A stretch of DNA of 64,000 bases from Melastoma dodecandrum (Eukaryota; Streptophyta; Magnoliopsida; Myrtales; Melastomataceae): assembly GCA_029817715.1 (NCBI GenBank), contig JARUPY010000395.1, forward strand, positions 1,240,001 to 1,304,000, read 5' to 3'. Position numbers and translations under genes: made by a program. The notes under the pieces were generated by a model that had not been told where the DNA came from, ran no database searches, and saw only the letters and a program-made list of their open reading frames with translations. Positions 1-11,439 of the stretch are shown one piece after another. Position 1 is the stretch's first letter. The number at the start of each line of letters is the position of its first letter.

Positions 1-3000
1 TGCCGAGCAATCTATGAGAATAAACTTGGAGAGGGCGGACATGTGTTGCATGTTGTCCATGAATTCGTGAGGCTTTCGCAACCAATAATTTCCAATTTCC
101 GTAGATATCGAGACAGGGGACTACTACCACCACCACCAGCTAATTCCGTAATTGTCACCGGTCCCTCCAGATTTTCTATGGAAATCTCCTCCAGCTTGGG
201 AGGCAGACCTCCTCTCAATAAGCTCGTGATTTCCATAACTCCCTCTAGATTTTCTAGGGAAAGCTCCTCGAGAGAATCCAGAAGTCTGTTGCTAATCAGC
301 TGGGACGGCGGCAGTCTCGGGCAGCCTTGAAGCCTTAATCTTCTCAATGAAGCAAACAGTCCCCCGTCGGGAAAGGAATAAAACTTCTCACAATTAACAA
401 CACTCACCTCACTAAGAGATGTAAGCCCAAATAAATCTTCTGGCAGCTTCTCTAACACTCCACATCCTCTTATATCAAGAACCTTCATATTAGGTGGTAC
501 TTGTTTCCCTCCATCTCCTTCCACTAAGAACTTAAATTGAGGACAACTCTCAATCCTCATCTCTTCGAGTGCACCCCAAGTGGTCAACAAACTCCCCTCA
601 AAGTGATTGAGCTCTAAAATTTCCTTAATTTTCATCTTGGTCATCGAAGAAAGGCCTGCCAGACTTTTCAAAAATCTCCCATTGCAACAGTCAATATCAA
701 TCTCCACGAGGGATGGAAGGCTAAGAGTGCATCCGCCTTTCAGTTTGGGACACTTCTCCATGGGTAGCTGGAGGAGACAAGGGAATGCCAATTCGTTCTC
801 ATCCCCTCCGTTGAACGACCACTTCTCCCAGGCACCCATGTCCTTGAAGCTCAAGCACCTAAGAGATTGAAAAAAATGGCCTTCTGGACCCGAAAAACTC
901 GGGACCTATTGAAGATATCCCTTCAAGACCGCTGATGTCTAACCTTTTCAGCAAGGGAAGTTGTCCCAAAGGTGGCAATGAATCAACACTTGTACAACCT
1001 GTCAGGGTTATGCTCGAGACATTTTCCAACGCATTATCAAACCAAGATGGTAATCTTTTGGCCCCGTAGCGACATCTTTCAAGTGATTCAATCTTCCTCG
1101 GAGGTTGCAGATAGTGAAGGAGCTTGAATTGTTGGTCATCTTCATGTGAAATTTTAGAACATGATCCCCAATCCAAGCTTAATTCAAAAACCGCTTCCTT
1201 TCCGGATAGATTAACAATCCTTGCTTCTTCGACGTCACCTACATTTAGCAAATTGCGAACGCGCAACTTCCATTGCAGGTGTTTTAATGGTCCCAGTAGC
1301 TTCAACTCCTGACCGACTTCTTTTCCCACAATAAAGTCTGAGAGTATCTCGAGACTGATTAGATCGCCGATATGCGGCGGCATCTCCTGCAAGTTGTTTG
1401 TACCGGTTATGTCGAGGTGGAGAAGATTGGTCGGCTTATGAATGTTTCTCGGCAATTTTTGAAGCTCCTCACACCCTCTAAGCAATAGAGATTGTAACTC
1501 CACCAGGTCACAAATGGATTCCGGTAGCACTTTGATATCTGTATGAGAAAATCCACGGAACGTAGGAGTTTCAACTCTCCAATTTGATCAGGCACCTGCA
1601 TAATTCTAAAGAAACGTAATGACAACATTCTCAGATTCTTCGAATTCATGATCAAGTCTTGTATCACATCCTCGGAGACATAAACATTTGGATATTGGTC
1701 TTCTGATATTTGAAATGGCATAAATGTTCTTAACTTCTTCATTGAACGAAACGCCCCAAATCTCTTCGAAAGACACATTCATAACGTTGTGCGGCCATTG
1801 TGGCATGACGAACTTTATCATGGAACACTTCACAAGAGATTGAGCCTTCTTTAAACTCATCCGAGCTGAAATATGAGCGGGCATGAACTGATTTTGCGAG
1901 TTTGTTGATAAGATCATGCATTAAATAACAATGCTTTTCATCCCTCGTTTTCTGAAGGAATGACACGGCCTCCAACCTGCGGAGGTTTTCAATCCCCACC
2001 TCTCGAAGAGTTCCAGTAGTTCCTTTTTGCAACAAACCTTGTACAATCCACAGTCGAATTATCTCATCTTGGTCGAATATGTAACCCATCGGGAATAACG
2101 CACAAGCTGCAAAACATCTTTTCAAGTGAATGGGAAGTTGGAGGTAGCTTAACTTTAAGGCTGGAGGGATATTTCCCCCTTCTTTGTCCCAAGAACTGTG
2201 AGTTAACACTCGCTTCCATTGTTCATCGTCCCTTTCGAAACGCAGGAGCCCTCCGACCGCCTTAATAGAAAGAGGTAGGCCCTTACACTTTTTTGCCAAT
2301 TGAATGGAAATCTCCTGAAGATGTGGGTGGCCTTCAAAGTTTTGCTCACCTATGGAGTGGTAGGTAAGTAGAGACAAGGACTCCTCCAACGACAAGAATT
2401 CCAACTGCTTGGGATCAGGATCGCCCATCAGTCTAGCGACCTCGGCATTTCTTGTGGTGAGCAGAATTTTGCTTCCTCTACTCCCAGAATACAAGGGCTT
2501 CAGTAGCAACTCGAGCTCGTCGAAATTATCGTTCCAGACATTGTCCAACACAAGGAGAAATTTATTTCCAGATAACTTCTCTTTCAGAGATTTCTGAAGC
2601 TGATTCAAATCTTTCTCCGTACTGGACGAAGACGGTGCCACCTGGTCTAGGATGCTCTTCGTGATGGCAGCCCTGTCGAAAACGTCAGAAACACAAACCC
2701 AGGCTTTCCAAGTGAAGTTCACCTTTTGATACAGCTCTTGTGCAAGGGTAGTTTTACTGAGTCCGCCCATGCCCACGATTGAAACGACTGTAAAGGGTCG
2801 GACAGAGTCAATGGTTGCTTCTGATCCAGTCAACTGAGCGAGCAGCTCCTCCATTTGCTTCTCCCTTCCCACAAACTTGGGCTCAGGAAGGCAAGTGGTA
2901 AAGAAACGTGGGCGGTCTTTGGGACACCAACTCCTCAAGTTGTGGACTAATTGGAGAGCAGGGATGCGGTTGAGCACTTGATCAAGTCCCTGATCGATCA

Positions 3001-3436
3001 CCTCGATCTCGTGGGCCGTGCGATGACGCAAGAACAGGGTACGCGGGCGGAAACGAGGGCAGCAAGCAGTCAAGCAGTTGGGAAGTATGGACTACTGCGC
3101 CTTGGATGCATGAAGCTTGGCATTTACAGTGAAGTGGTCGAGCAAGTCCTCCATATCGTAGGCCACGTCCCTGAGGTCAGCGAGCCACTGGACAGTAGCA
3201 GGGTCATCATCGTACATCTGATTTTCCTCGGCAGAGTCCAACAAGGCTTGGATCCCAGGGAGCTTCTCACCCACGACTTGAGCTTGTCGGAGATGCCGTG
3301 GATCCGGGAATTCTCGTCGAGGAGTAGGGAGCCGATGAGTTTGAGGACGGGAAAGGAAATCCATTTTCTCTACCACTGATTCTTTTGCTTCTTTTCGTTT
3401 TTCCAGGGATATCATTTCAAAGTCGGGCAAAGTCAA
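1..3436 (-). pseudogene. CC-NBS-LRR (CNL, RPP13-like) resistance gene, decayed, continues past left edge
   Basis: An intracellular immune receptor of the CNL class, expected to bind ATP/ADP and trigger defence. Reading from 3436 downward: an Rx-type coiled-coil domain (start region MDFLS; LPGIQALLDSAEE; WLADLRDVAYDMEDLLD), an NB-ARC domain, then LRRs. Visible NB-ARC motifs are a P-loop GMGGLSKTTLA, kinase-2 LLVLDNVWND, CKGLPLSIKAVGGLL, RNBS-D CFAACALFPMG and YLMHDL. It is broken. A TAG at 3092-3094 lies between the CC and NB-ARC parts in the same frame. Frame changes occur near 1750, 1540, 860 and 70, and the authentic CC frame between about 3283 and 3350 is displaced by a pair of compensating indels. 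The P-loop has Ser for Gly and kinase-2 has Asn for the second Asp. The LRR frame still looks coding at base 1, so the gene runs out of the window. Family assignment is secure; loss of function is inferred. Confidence 0.93.
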
Positions 3437-3519
3437 TAATATCCCACTAGTGAATTCTTTCAGTTATGACATTACGGGCGTGTCATTTCACATTGTCTAC
3501 CGCTACTACGGGCACGTAA

Positions 3520-4110
3520 CCGTTACGTATTTTATTAAATTCACTTCGATATTTAGCAAACTTTATTAAAAAAAATACTTTTTAGTAAAAAGACGTTATA
3601 ATTAGTAGAAATTTTTGTAAAATTTATTATTTTTTTACTATTTATATTTAGTAAATTTTATTAATTCCTGTTTAGAAATTTTACTGAGTTTTTTCAAATA
3701 ATTTTCACAATAGTTTTAGTAATGATTTACTAAAAATATCGAAGAAATCATCCTATTTTTAGTAACTTTTACGAAAAATTTACTATTCAAGTTTAGTAAA
3801 CAATTACTAATTTTGTTAGTAAAAGTTTTGTTTTTTTCATCTTTTTCACTACTTTTTGTTTGGTACATTTCTTACTAATAATTTACTGTTCATTTTTAGT
3901 AAAAAGTACTAAATTTTATTAGTAATACTTGACTAAAATTAGTAATAATTTACTAATTTTTTCGTGATATTTAGTAAAACACTCTCTAAATTAGTAAAAG
4001 TGTTTGGCAGTAGTATGAGTTTCGTAACTCTGTACTAATTTCTTCGTGGATTTGTAACAAAATTTGGTAAAGTATTACAAATTATTTTAGTAATTCTCGC
4101 ATTCTCCTAC
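3520..4110. repeat. AT-rich stretch with about 20 AGTAA/TTACT words in both orientations
   Basis: By eye about 21 copies of AGTAA or its complement TTACT fall in roughly 570 bases, usually as TTTAGTAA or TTACTAAA, in mixed orientation and irregularly spaced. No ORF. Dense short subterminal repeats of this sort are typical of hAT or CACTA DNA transposon ends, but I found no terminal inverted repeats or transposase, so it may only be low-complexity DNA. Confidence 0.4.
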
Positions 4111-5470
4111 ACTTGTCGTGACTTACTGTCTTAAACCTCTCAATACATGATTAGACTCATTTGAGTACTCGTGCTAAAAACTAAAAATGACAAACACAAC
4201 TCAATCATTAAACGTCTTATACATATTAACTCGTTTATTCAAGTAATAATAATTCATATGACTTATTTTAAATAAAATATTGTTAAATATTATATCATCA
4301 ATTTAACGTAATTAATGATACTAGTATAATATTGATATGAAACTTTCTTACCTAGAAAATTCAATTTTGATATAAAGATAATTATAGATACTAACTAAAA
4401 AAATTAGGCAGTGATTATAATTGACAAATAAAATATCAAGATCAACCCTTTCAATTTTTCTAAGTTTAGATAATAGAAGTCTATTGTGGCCTTTCAAAGA
4501 AAAATGTTAAAACCTACCTGGTTTATAAATAATGGTCATAAATTAATTTAAATTATTTGAAATGTTAAAATGGAGTTACTAAATCCCAAGTAGGAAAATA
4601 CTTTTACAAAATATTTGAAAGATTGAAATGAATGAAGATTTTAACTTTTTTCTTTTTTTGGACGGTGGGAATAACTCTTTATTAGTTGAATTAATCAACG
4701 CATGACGTACCAATCACATTTACTATATGAGAAGAAAAAAAGGAAAGAAAAAGCCCTCCAATAATTTCATCGTACATCTGGTTTTCCACGGCAGCAGAGT
4801 CAAACTAGCGTTCCGATTTAGTATTTTCACGATTTCCGGCACTCCATTTCTAAATTTCTGAAATAATGTATCAAATTCAGCTTTCAAAAAACCAAGTTTT
4901 CTTTCCCTAAGTGAAACGCGGAAGCCCATTGCCTTAAGAAACTCGACTTTTTTTAAAGTTGAGTCCGGTTTTGAAGTTTTTTGCCGACTTTATAAACGTC
5001 AAACTCTTTGAGGACTCTCAAGTTCATGGCATTATTTGCAGGATTTCGAAAGTGTGTGCCACAAAATGCGAAATATGACCAACGCTAGTTAGGAAAGGGC
5101 ACCCTCAGATGTTTCTAATCTATGTTTCTAATCTCTAATTACAGTGCTATGTTTTAAGGCTGTCTGAATACCATACAGGAACGGTTGTGACTCCTACAGC
5201 CGACCCCCAAGGGGCACAATAGGAGTAATGCACACGATTTGTAAGTTTACGATTGACATCAACTAACTAAACGTCTATCAGTCTCAGTAATTCTTAACAC
5301 CCAAATTTTTTCAAAATATAATTGGTTTAGGTAAAAAATCTTTTTGATCATCTCGTTGTTATCGTTTGCGAGTGTTGCCCAGACCATTATTCACCAAAAT
5401 GGCAGCAGGTTCCAACATTTGCTTAATTAAGATCACGATCAGTTTCCATTGTCCGCTTGATCGTCAGTAT
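4111..5470. other. AT-rich intergenic DNA
   Basis: No gene is supported here. The only recognisable item is a short CNL-like scrap at 4768-4807, listed separately. Confidence 0.6.
4768..4807 (-). pseudogene. Tiny remnant similar to the CNL coiled-coil exon
   Basis: The bases match the neighbouring CNL gene around 3208-3245 (the region encoding AEENQMYD) with a few differences and an inserted triplet. About 40 bases survive. It is probably debris of another CNL copy; a chance match cannot be excluded at this length. Confidence 0.35.
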
Positions 5471-5982
5471 TGTTCGAACCCAAGCATTCGCCCATAAGTT
5501 TAAAATATTGAGATTTGGAGAATATTTGTTTCACTTGTGAGATATAAGGAATAGGGGGAAAATATCTTTTAGGAGAAATACATTGAGTGATATTAGATAT
5601 TATCGCTAATATATTTACATATCATTATAGAATATTATGTTTCCGGTGCCACCATATGAAGTGAAGCATCTATGACAGAGAGCAAATCCGGAGAGTATAG
5701 AGGAGGAATACAAGAATGTAGATAGTGTAGTGGTAAAGAAATGGTTTGTGTTGGGAAAATAAGGGAAAAACTTTGGGATTTGTTTGTTACCAGGTCGAGG
5801 GGATTAGAGGATCCCAAGCTAAGTTTATACTCCATCGTTATAGTGAAGTTTCCTTCTCCTCTCAGGGACGTAGGTAGATTGACCGAATCACGTAAATTCT
5901 TTATTTCCTTATCTTTTGTTAACTTTTGATCGGGGACCGAATCAATTCAACACACTTCTTAGCGCTTCCTCATGCGCCAACA
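5471..5982 (+). repeat. Left LTR of the deleted copia element
   Basis: It aligns with 7245-7748 along its length, best over the last 250 bases, and ends in GCCAACA just before the damaged primer site. The first 50 bases match poorly, so its 5' border is uncertain. Confidence 0.7.
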
Positions 5983-7244
5983 ATTGGTACAGAGCTTATT
6001 TGTGTATAATCGAGATCCATGATTGGTCGCAAGTTCGAGATCAAGAAGTTGAATAGGAGCATGGATTTCAACTTGTGGTAGGTCAAGATGAGGGTGCTAC
6101 TGTTATAGAGTGGATTTACGAAGGCACTTGCAGATTAGTAGAAGAGCACTTCGAAGCTGACTTCTGACCAATGGGAGGAGATGTGTGCTAGAGTATTATC
6201 AGCGATTCAGTTGTGTCTGTCCAATGAGGTTCTCATCAACGTGCTCAAGGAGACGACAATGGTCGGTCTTTAAGTAGGCTTGAGAATCTATATATGACAG
6301 GACTCTTAGCAACAAACATCTTCTCGGACAAAGGTTCTTTATGCTCGAAATGATGGAAGGTACGCCCTTTAAATCTTACCAATATAATTGTCTTGTCTGT
6401 ATTTTTGGATTTGGGGAGGATCCATGAGGAGAACAGGGCGAGGTTGTTGTTATGTTTATTGTTCGATTCATACTAGGACTTCAGGGAGACGTTCTTGTAT
6501 ATGAGAAATGTTCTCACTATTGGTGGGGTATGATCTGCTCTTTTGTCAAAGGATTTGATTGATAAAGAGTGACGTCATGGCGAAGGAATTAAAAGCCAGC
6601 AATTGCATATCGAAAGATAGCGACGGATAAAGGTGATTCCATTGCGGTAAGAAGGGCATCAAAAACCGAGTCGGAGAGAGACCATCAGACGAGGATTGGA
6701 TTCTCTACTCCGGGAGCACTTTACATGAGTCCTCATAGAGAACCCGTATTGTGTCCACTACAAGTGGAAAGGGACATTTGGGCAATAGTCACAAGTATAG
6801 GTGTGAGAACGGTTCAGCTCAAAATAAATGATAAAATTGCGAAATAGTTGGGTAGGTGTCCGATATGTCTGGTATTGGTAACGAATTTTCAGCTTCAAGT
6901 GAAGCCCTTAATGTTCACTAAGGAAGGCAGTTGTGGAAGACTGAGAGTCGATTGTGTCTTGTATGTTATGGGAAGTATTATTGTTTGGTCTTTTGAAATG
7001 CGTCACGAACCTTTCAAGAGTAGTATTCAATCGTCGAAGAAGTGGGGTAATAGGTCGCGAGCATGGAGAAGCAAGAAGATTAGGGGTAATCAAGTCCGTC
7101 GCACATGGTTTGAATGTTCCGTTGACTAGGCTCGTTGGAACCTCGAGGAGAAGAAGGGTGATATTCACCGTTAGTCTCTAGTGAGACTAGTACATGAAGT
7201 GATAATTCCTCAGAAATTCTACGAACTTTGCCCAAGTTGAATAT

Positions 7245-7748
7245 TGTTAAAATTTGTGGCCCGTTGAAAATATTTGGATTTGGAGGATATTTGATTCGCT
7301 CTTGAGATATACGAAAGGTGGGGAATATATATTTTGGGAAAAAATATTGGGTGATAAACTTTATCAGTAATATATTATTTATCTATCATTATAGAAGATT
7401 ATTTTTCTCATTTTTCGATATCTCATGTATGTTATAAATAGTTGCCACCATACGACACAATGCATATACTATAGAGAGCAAAATCCTTTGAAAAACACAA
7501 TAATCACTTCGGGTTTATTTTTTACCAGAAAAGCAGAATCTTCTAATCGAGTAAGTCGAGGGGGTTAGAAATGGGCTCAACCTAAGTTTGTACTTTGTCA
7601 TTATAGTGAAATCTTTTTCTTCGCCCATGGATGTAGGTCGATTGACCGAACCACCTAAATTTATCATCTCCTTATCTTTCTCTAACTTTTTTATCCAGGA
7701 CCAGATATGATTCGAACACATGTCCTAGGGCATCAGCATGCGCTAACA
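7245..7748 (+). repeat. Right LTR of the deleted copia element
   Basis: It starts TGTTAAAATTTGTGG and ends GCTAACA, and is the direct-repeat partner of 5471-5982. It contains a TATA-like TATAAATAG near 7434. Confidence 0.7.
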
Positions 7749-8712
7749 ATACGTAATCACAATCATATAAATTAGGTTATCAATTTATTCTTATTTTTAG
7801 ATACTTTGTTGCTTTGGGTGATGTATTTTCTCGTACCGATTTTTGCAAGCATTCCCATAACTTTTGTAAGTATTCCCCTTGATTTAACCACCGTGTTTTT
7901 ACTCTTCTCTATTCGGTGACCACATTTAGAATCAAATTTCAAACCCCATATTCGTTTGAAAAATATTCCCAATGTGTTTGGTAGTCTGCATTCTCCGCTA
8001 TAACAGCCTCATATGTCACTGTTTAAACTTCGACTTTGCTTTTATAAAGAAAAACTCGTTTTAAACAGCTACTTTGGAAAAAAATTGTTTAAATTGTTGT
8101 TTGATGTTTAAAGTTATTGCCTTTGCTTTGGTGATTCATGAAGTACCAAGAACTAATATCGACGAAGACAGGTATACTTTTTGTGATGGAGAGAGATCCA
8201 AATATTTTGCTCCCGACATCTAGGAATGTGCGTCTTACACAGTTTGCAAAGGCAAGTATTGTCATATGTACAAACGTCACTTTTGAAAGCACAATAGAGA
8301 TTCTATAGATAACAATTCCCTTAGTGGAGAATATATCATGTGTGGCTTAACGATGTATATCCAAAGCGACTTAGTGTTACTTCTTATTAAATTAATTCAT
8401 GAACTAACGCTAAGTTCGTTCATAGGAAGTGACATGTTTTGCCCAATTCATTCCTTATTTGAAAAGATATGTGAGGCATATTTTCATAACTTGAGAAATC
8501 ATTTTATTAGAAAATTGGTTATGAGCTGATTATGTTGTAATCTCCCTTATATATACTGAGAATAAATTAAAGATGGAGTGCTTCATATTAAGGAAATGGA
8601 TGTTTCCCTACAGTCACCTCCATACATGGAAAGTGTGGAAGTATCCTTGACCGTTAGCTTAATTCGGTTAATACCTATCCGATTGCTCAAGGATTATTTT
8701 CAAAGTATTTTA
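7749..8712. other. Intergenic, no gene seen
   Basis: AT-rich DNA with only short frames that lack recognisable motifs. Confidence 0.6.
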
Positions 8713-8717
8713 GAAAC

Positions 8718-10118
8718 TGTTGATGTAAAAAAAAATCTCACGGTTCGTATATAGATCGGAAGCAACGTACAAATTGTCGTATTGCGAAATAGCAGGTTCA
8801 ATCTCTAGTCACGGACAAAGCACGTGAGTCCTCTGATTCTATACTCGTAAGATATCCGAAATATAGATGGGCTGAGGCTCTGGCAAATATCTGCTGGAGC
8901 TTTAGGAAGATATATTGATGAAGACGCTGGAGCTGCAGAGCTTGATCCGGCGGGTCTTCAGAAGTGGCGAAGATCTCCAAGGCTGTAGAAGCTTGATTTG
9001 GAGAGTCTTCCGAGGATGGGCGAAGAACACCAGTGCTGTTGTAGAAGCTTGATCTAGAGAGTCTTCTGAGGATAGGCGAAGAACACCAGGGCTGTTGTAG
9101 AAGCTTGATCTGGAACACTTCGTCGTCGATCAAGTGAGGAAAAGATGCTCGAAAACTTCACTATCGAAGGAGCTCCTCACTCTGGAAGTTATCGAGGCCT
9201 GTGGATTTTATCCAACAGAACTTGAGGGAGAGATGTTGTCGATAGAGGAATATAGCCGCCGTCGGGAAAAATATTGTTGTGTGTAGAATATGACCGCTGG
9301 GAAAATATAACTCCAAGGATAATATACCACCACGAGAATCTCGTCGTCCTGCTATGGGACCTTCAGAGATAAACCCGTTCCTCTTCGGAGATAAACCTGC
9401 AGAGAAGCCTTCGGAGATATACACGCTATGGGGCCTTCGGAGATAAACCCGCAACAGGGGCCTTCGGAAATAAACCCGCAATAGGGGCCTTCGGAGATAT
9501 ACCCGTTATGGGGCCTTCGGAGATATACCCGCTATGGGGCCTTCGGGGATATACCCACTATGGGGCCTTCGGAGATAAACCCGCAAGAGGGGCCTTCGCT
9601 GCCGCACCACCCACTGATGGGTCTTCAAAAATAACTAGAACCTCTTTATAACCCAATGGGGCTTAAGAGAATAAGAGAGAAGAGAGAATTTTTGGTGTAT
9701 TCTTGAGGGGGGTGAGACTCCCCTTATATAGGAGTTGAAGGACCCTTGGGTGCCCTCTCTTTCCGATGTGGGACAAAGAGTCATGGGCTTAAAGGCCATA
9801 TTGAGCCGACATTTGGATTGGACCGAAGTTTGAATGGGCCTATATATGGGCTAAGCCCATATCATTTTATAATTGGGTTAGGCTTAATTGGGCTAGCATA
9901 TGGGCTGAGCCACAATTTTAAAACCCAATAATAAATGGGTTAGGCTTGAACTTTTTTATAATATCAGGCCCGTGTATTATATTTACACTAAGATATAAGT
10001 GCAAAATATTTCACATCGTGATGTCTTATAATATAAAGACAATCAATCATATTCAGCCACAATATATGGTTTGGGCCGAATGACATTATTTTGACATCAA
10101 TAAAATTCAATGTCTACA
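8718..10118 (-). repeat. 3' LTR of the Tat-like gypsy element
   Basis: It runs TGTTGATG to GTCTACA on the plus strand (1,401 bases) and is nearly collinear with 18705-20156. It contains a 26-base minisatellite at 9351-9605. The purine-rich tract next to 10118 marks the inner border. Confidence 0.9.
9351..9605 (+). repeat. LTR minisatellite, unit about 26 bp, about 10 copies
   Basis: Tandem units of GGGGCCTTCGGAGATA followed by A/T-ACCCGC and four variable bases. First units are more diverged. The same array occupies the other LTR at 19332-19612. Confidence 0.9.
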
Positions 10119-10371
10119 AATGCCCCCACTTTAATTCGTATCTCGTATGCGTATATATATTGCAGAGAGATTAGAATTAAAGTACGTAAATATTGGAGTG
10201 GGATCCGTAAGACACATGATGTGTATTTCACAAATCAGAACCGTGGTTTATTTCAAGGAGACAACGGTATATGTGTCTTGTGAAGGACGATAACCCACAA
10301 GAAGAAGATATGCTGAAGTTACCATGTCTTCCATCCAAAATGGGCCATTGTGCTCTGCACATCAAGCTTGA

Positions 10372-11095
10372 TATCCAACACTGATCGAAGGAGATCCATA
10401 TGATTCTTATCGCCTCAAGGCCTGGTCTTTATTGTCTCCATCCACGTTGTCCTATGCCGAGCCAAAACCTTCGCTTACATTTGGCGAATCTTATTGGGAA
10501 GGGTATTTTTGGGAGTTGCTGGATAATCATCAATGGCAACTCGAATTCCAGAAAGGATTGCTCAATTCGAAGGGAATAAAGAGGTTGATGACGCTTCTGT
10601 CGACCCTAAACTTGAGTGACCCAGCCGTGGCTTCTCGAGCTTATATATGGGAAGACATCAAGGAGAAGATTTTCAAAACTCCCTTTAGTCAGGGTCACAC
10701 ACTTACTGAGGAGTTGGAGAATATTCTCGATCTCATCAATGAAAGTGAGTATTTGGAATGGACTCCTATCTATGCCTCGGTGGAAGAATATATACAAGGA
10801 TCGACAAAATATTCAGATCTATTGCCCACCGTTGAAGGGACATTAACAGAAGAATAACTAGCCGCCGTTAAAACAATTGTCTGACTGTATTGGGGCTAAA
10901 GCGACCTTAGAGGATTCTCTAGACTGTTGCCATCGCTAAGAAGGCAGATGAGGACATATCAAGATTGAAAGGGCCATGTCTGCTTTTAAGAATGCCTTGA
11001 TAGTCCGTGATGAAGATCGTTTGTCCTTCAATGAACTTCGAGAGCAGCTGAAGAGAACTCGTGAAGAGATTGTCCAATTTACCTGGGAAGCTTGA
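10372..11095 (+). pseudogene. Antisense ORF (aORF) of the Tat-like element
   Basis: This lies between the end of pol and the 3' LTR but on the opposite strand. The first part is open from 10372 to a TAA at 10855-10857, about 160 codons, with no clear ATG at its left end. Features are an aromatic stretch (ESYWEGYFWELLDNHQW) and a Leu/Glu-rich part (LTEELENILDLINESEYLEW). After the TAA, a second frame (10976-11095) gives NELREQLKRTREEIVQF, probably the shifted C-terminal coiled coil. Antisense ORFs in this position are established for Tat elements such as Grande and Retand; their function is unknown. Here it is broken by a stop and frame change. Confidence 0.6.
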
Positions 11096-11439
11096 TTTCA
11101 CCCCTTTAGCTTGTTTCGGCTCAGAATAGGACTTTCCTTCTTTGTAGGACTATCATTTCTTCGAATAAAAAGTCCTTTCTTTTCAAAGTCGTTCATCTCT
11201 TATACTCGTAGAACCACGACTTTAATAAATTTTTTTTAAGCCGTTCACAGTTTATACTCGTGCGGGCCAGGAGTGATACATTTTATTTAGCCGTTCACAG
11301 TTTATACTCCTGCGGGCCATGAGTATTACATTTTATTTAGCCGTTCACAGTTTATACTCATGCGGGCCAGGAGTATTACATTTTGTTTTTTTTATTTGTG
11401 TCATGCAGTTTAGGCTCATGCGACATGGAACATTATTCT

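Larger units (their letters stand above)
5471..7748 (+). mobile_element. Internally deleted Ty1/copia (Tork-like) LTR element
   Basis: Two direct repeats of about 510 bases (5471-5982 and 7245-7748) have copia LTR features: TG start, AACA end, and a shared 3' part around GACGTAGGTAGATTGACCGA. Directly after the left copy is ATTGGTACAGAGC, a damaged form of the initiator-tRNA-Met primer site TGGTATCAGAGC. The 1.26-kb interior holds scraps of gag (KFEIKKLN, DFNLW) and of the protease active-site region (WILYSGSTLH, where functional copies have DSG), but no pol. There are no long ORFs. The outer flanks (AGTAT on the left, ATACG on the right) do not give a matching target duplication, so one border may be rearranged. 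It is a non-autonomous remnant. Confidence 0.75.

Noticed and set aside
43..330. Plus-strand frames opposite the CNL gene (also at 607, 1124, 2409 and 2951)
   Set aside because: They are shadows of the LRR and NB-ARC coding strand, with no motifs of their own.
9351..9605. CRISPR-like array
   Set aside because: The units are contiguous tandem repeats without unique spacers, in a plant LTR.
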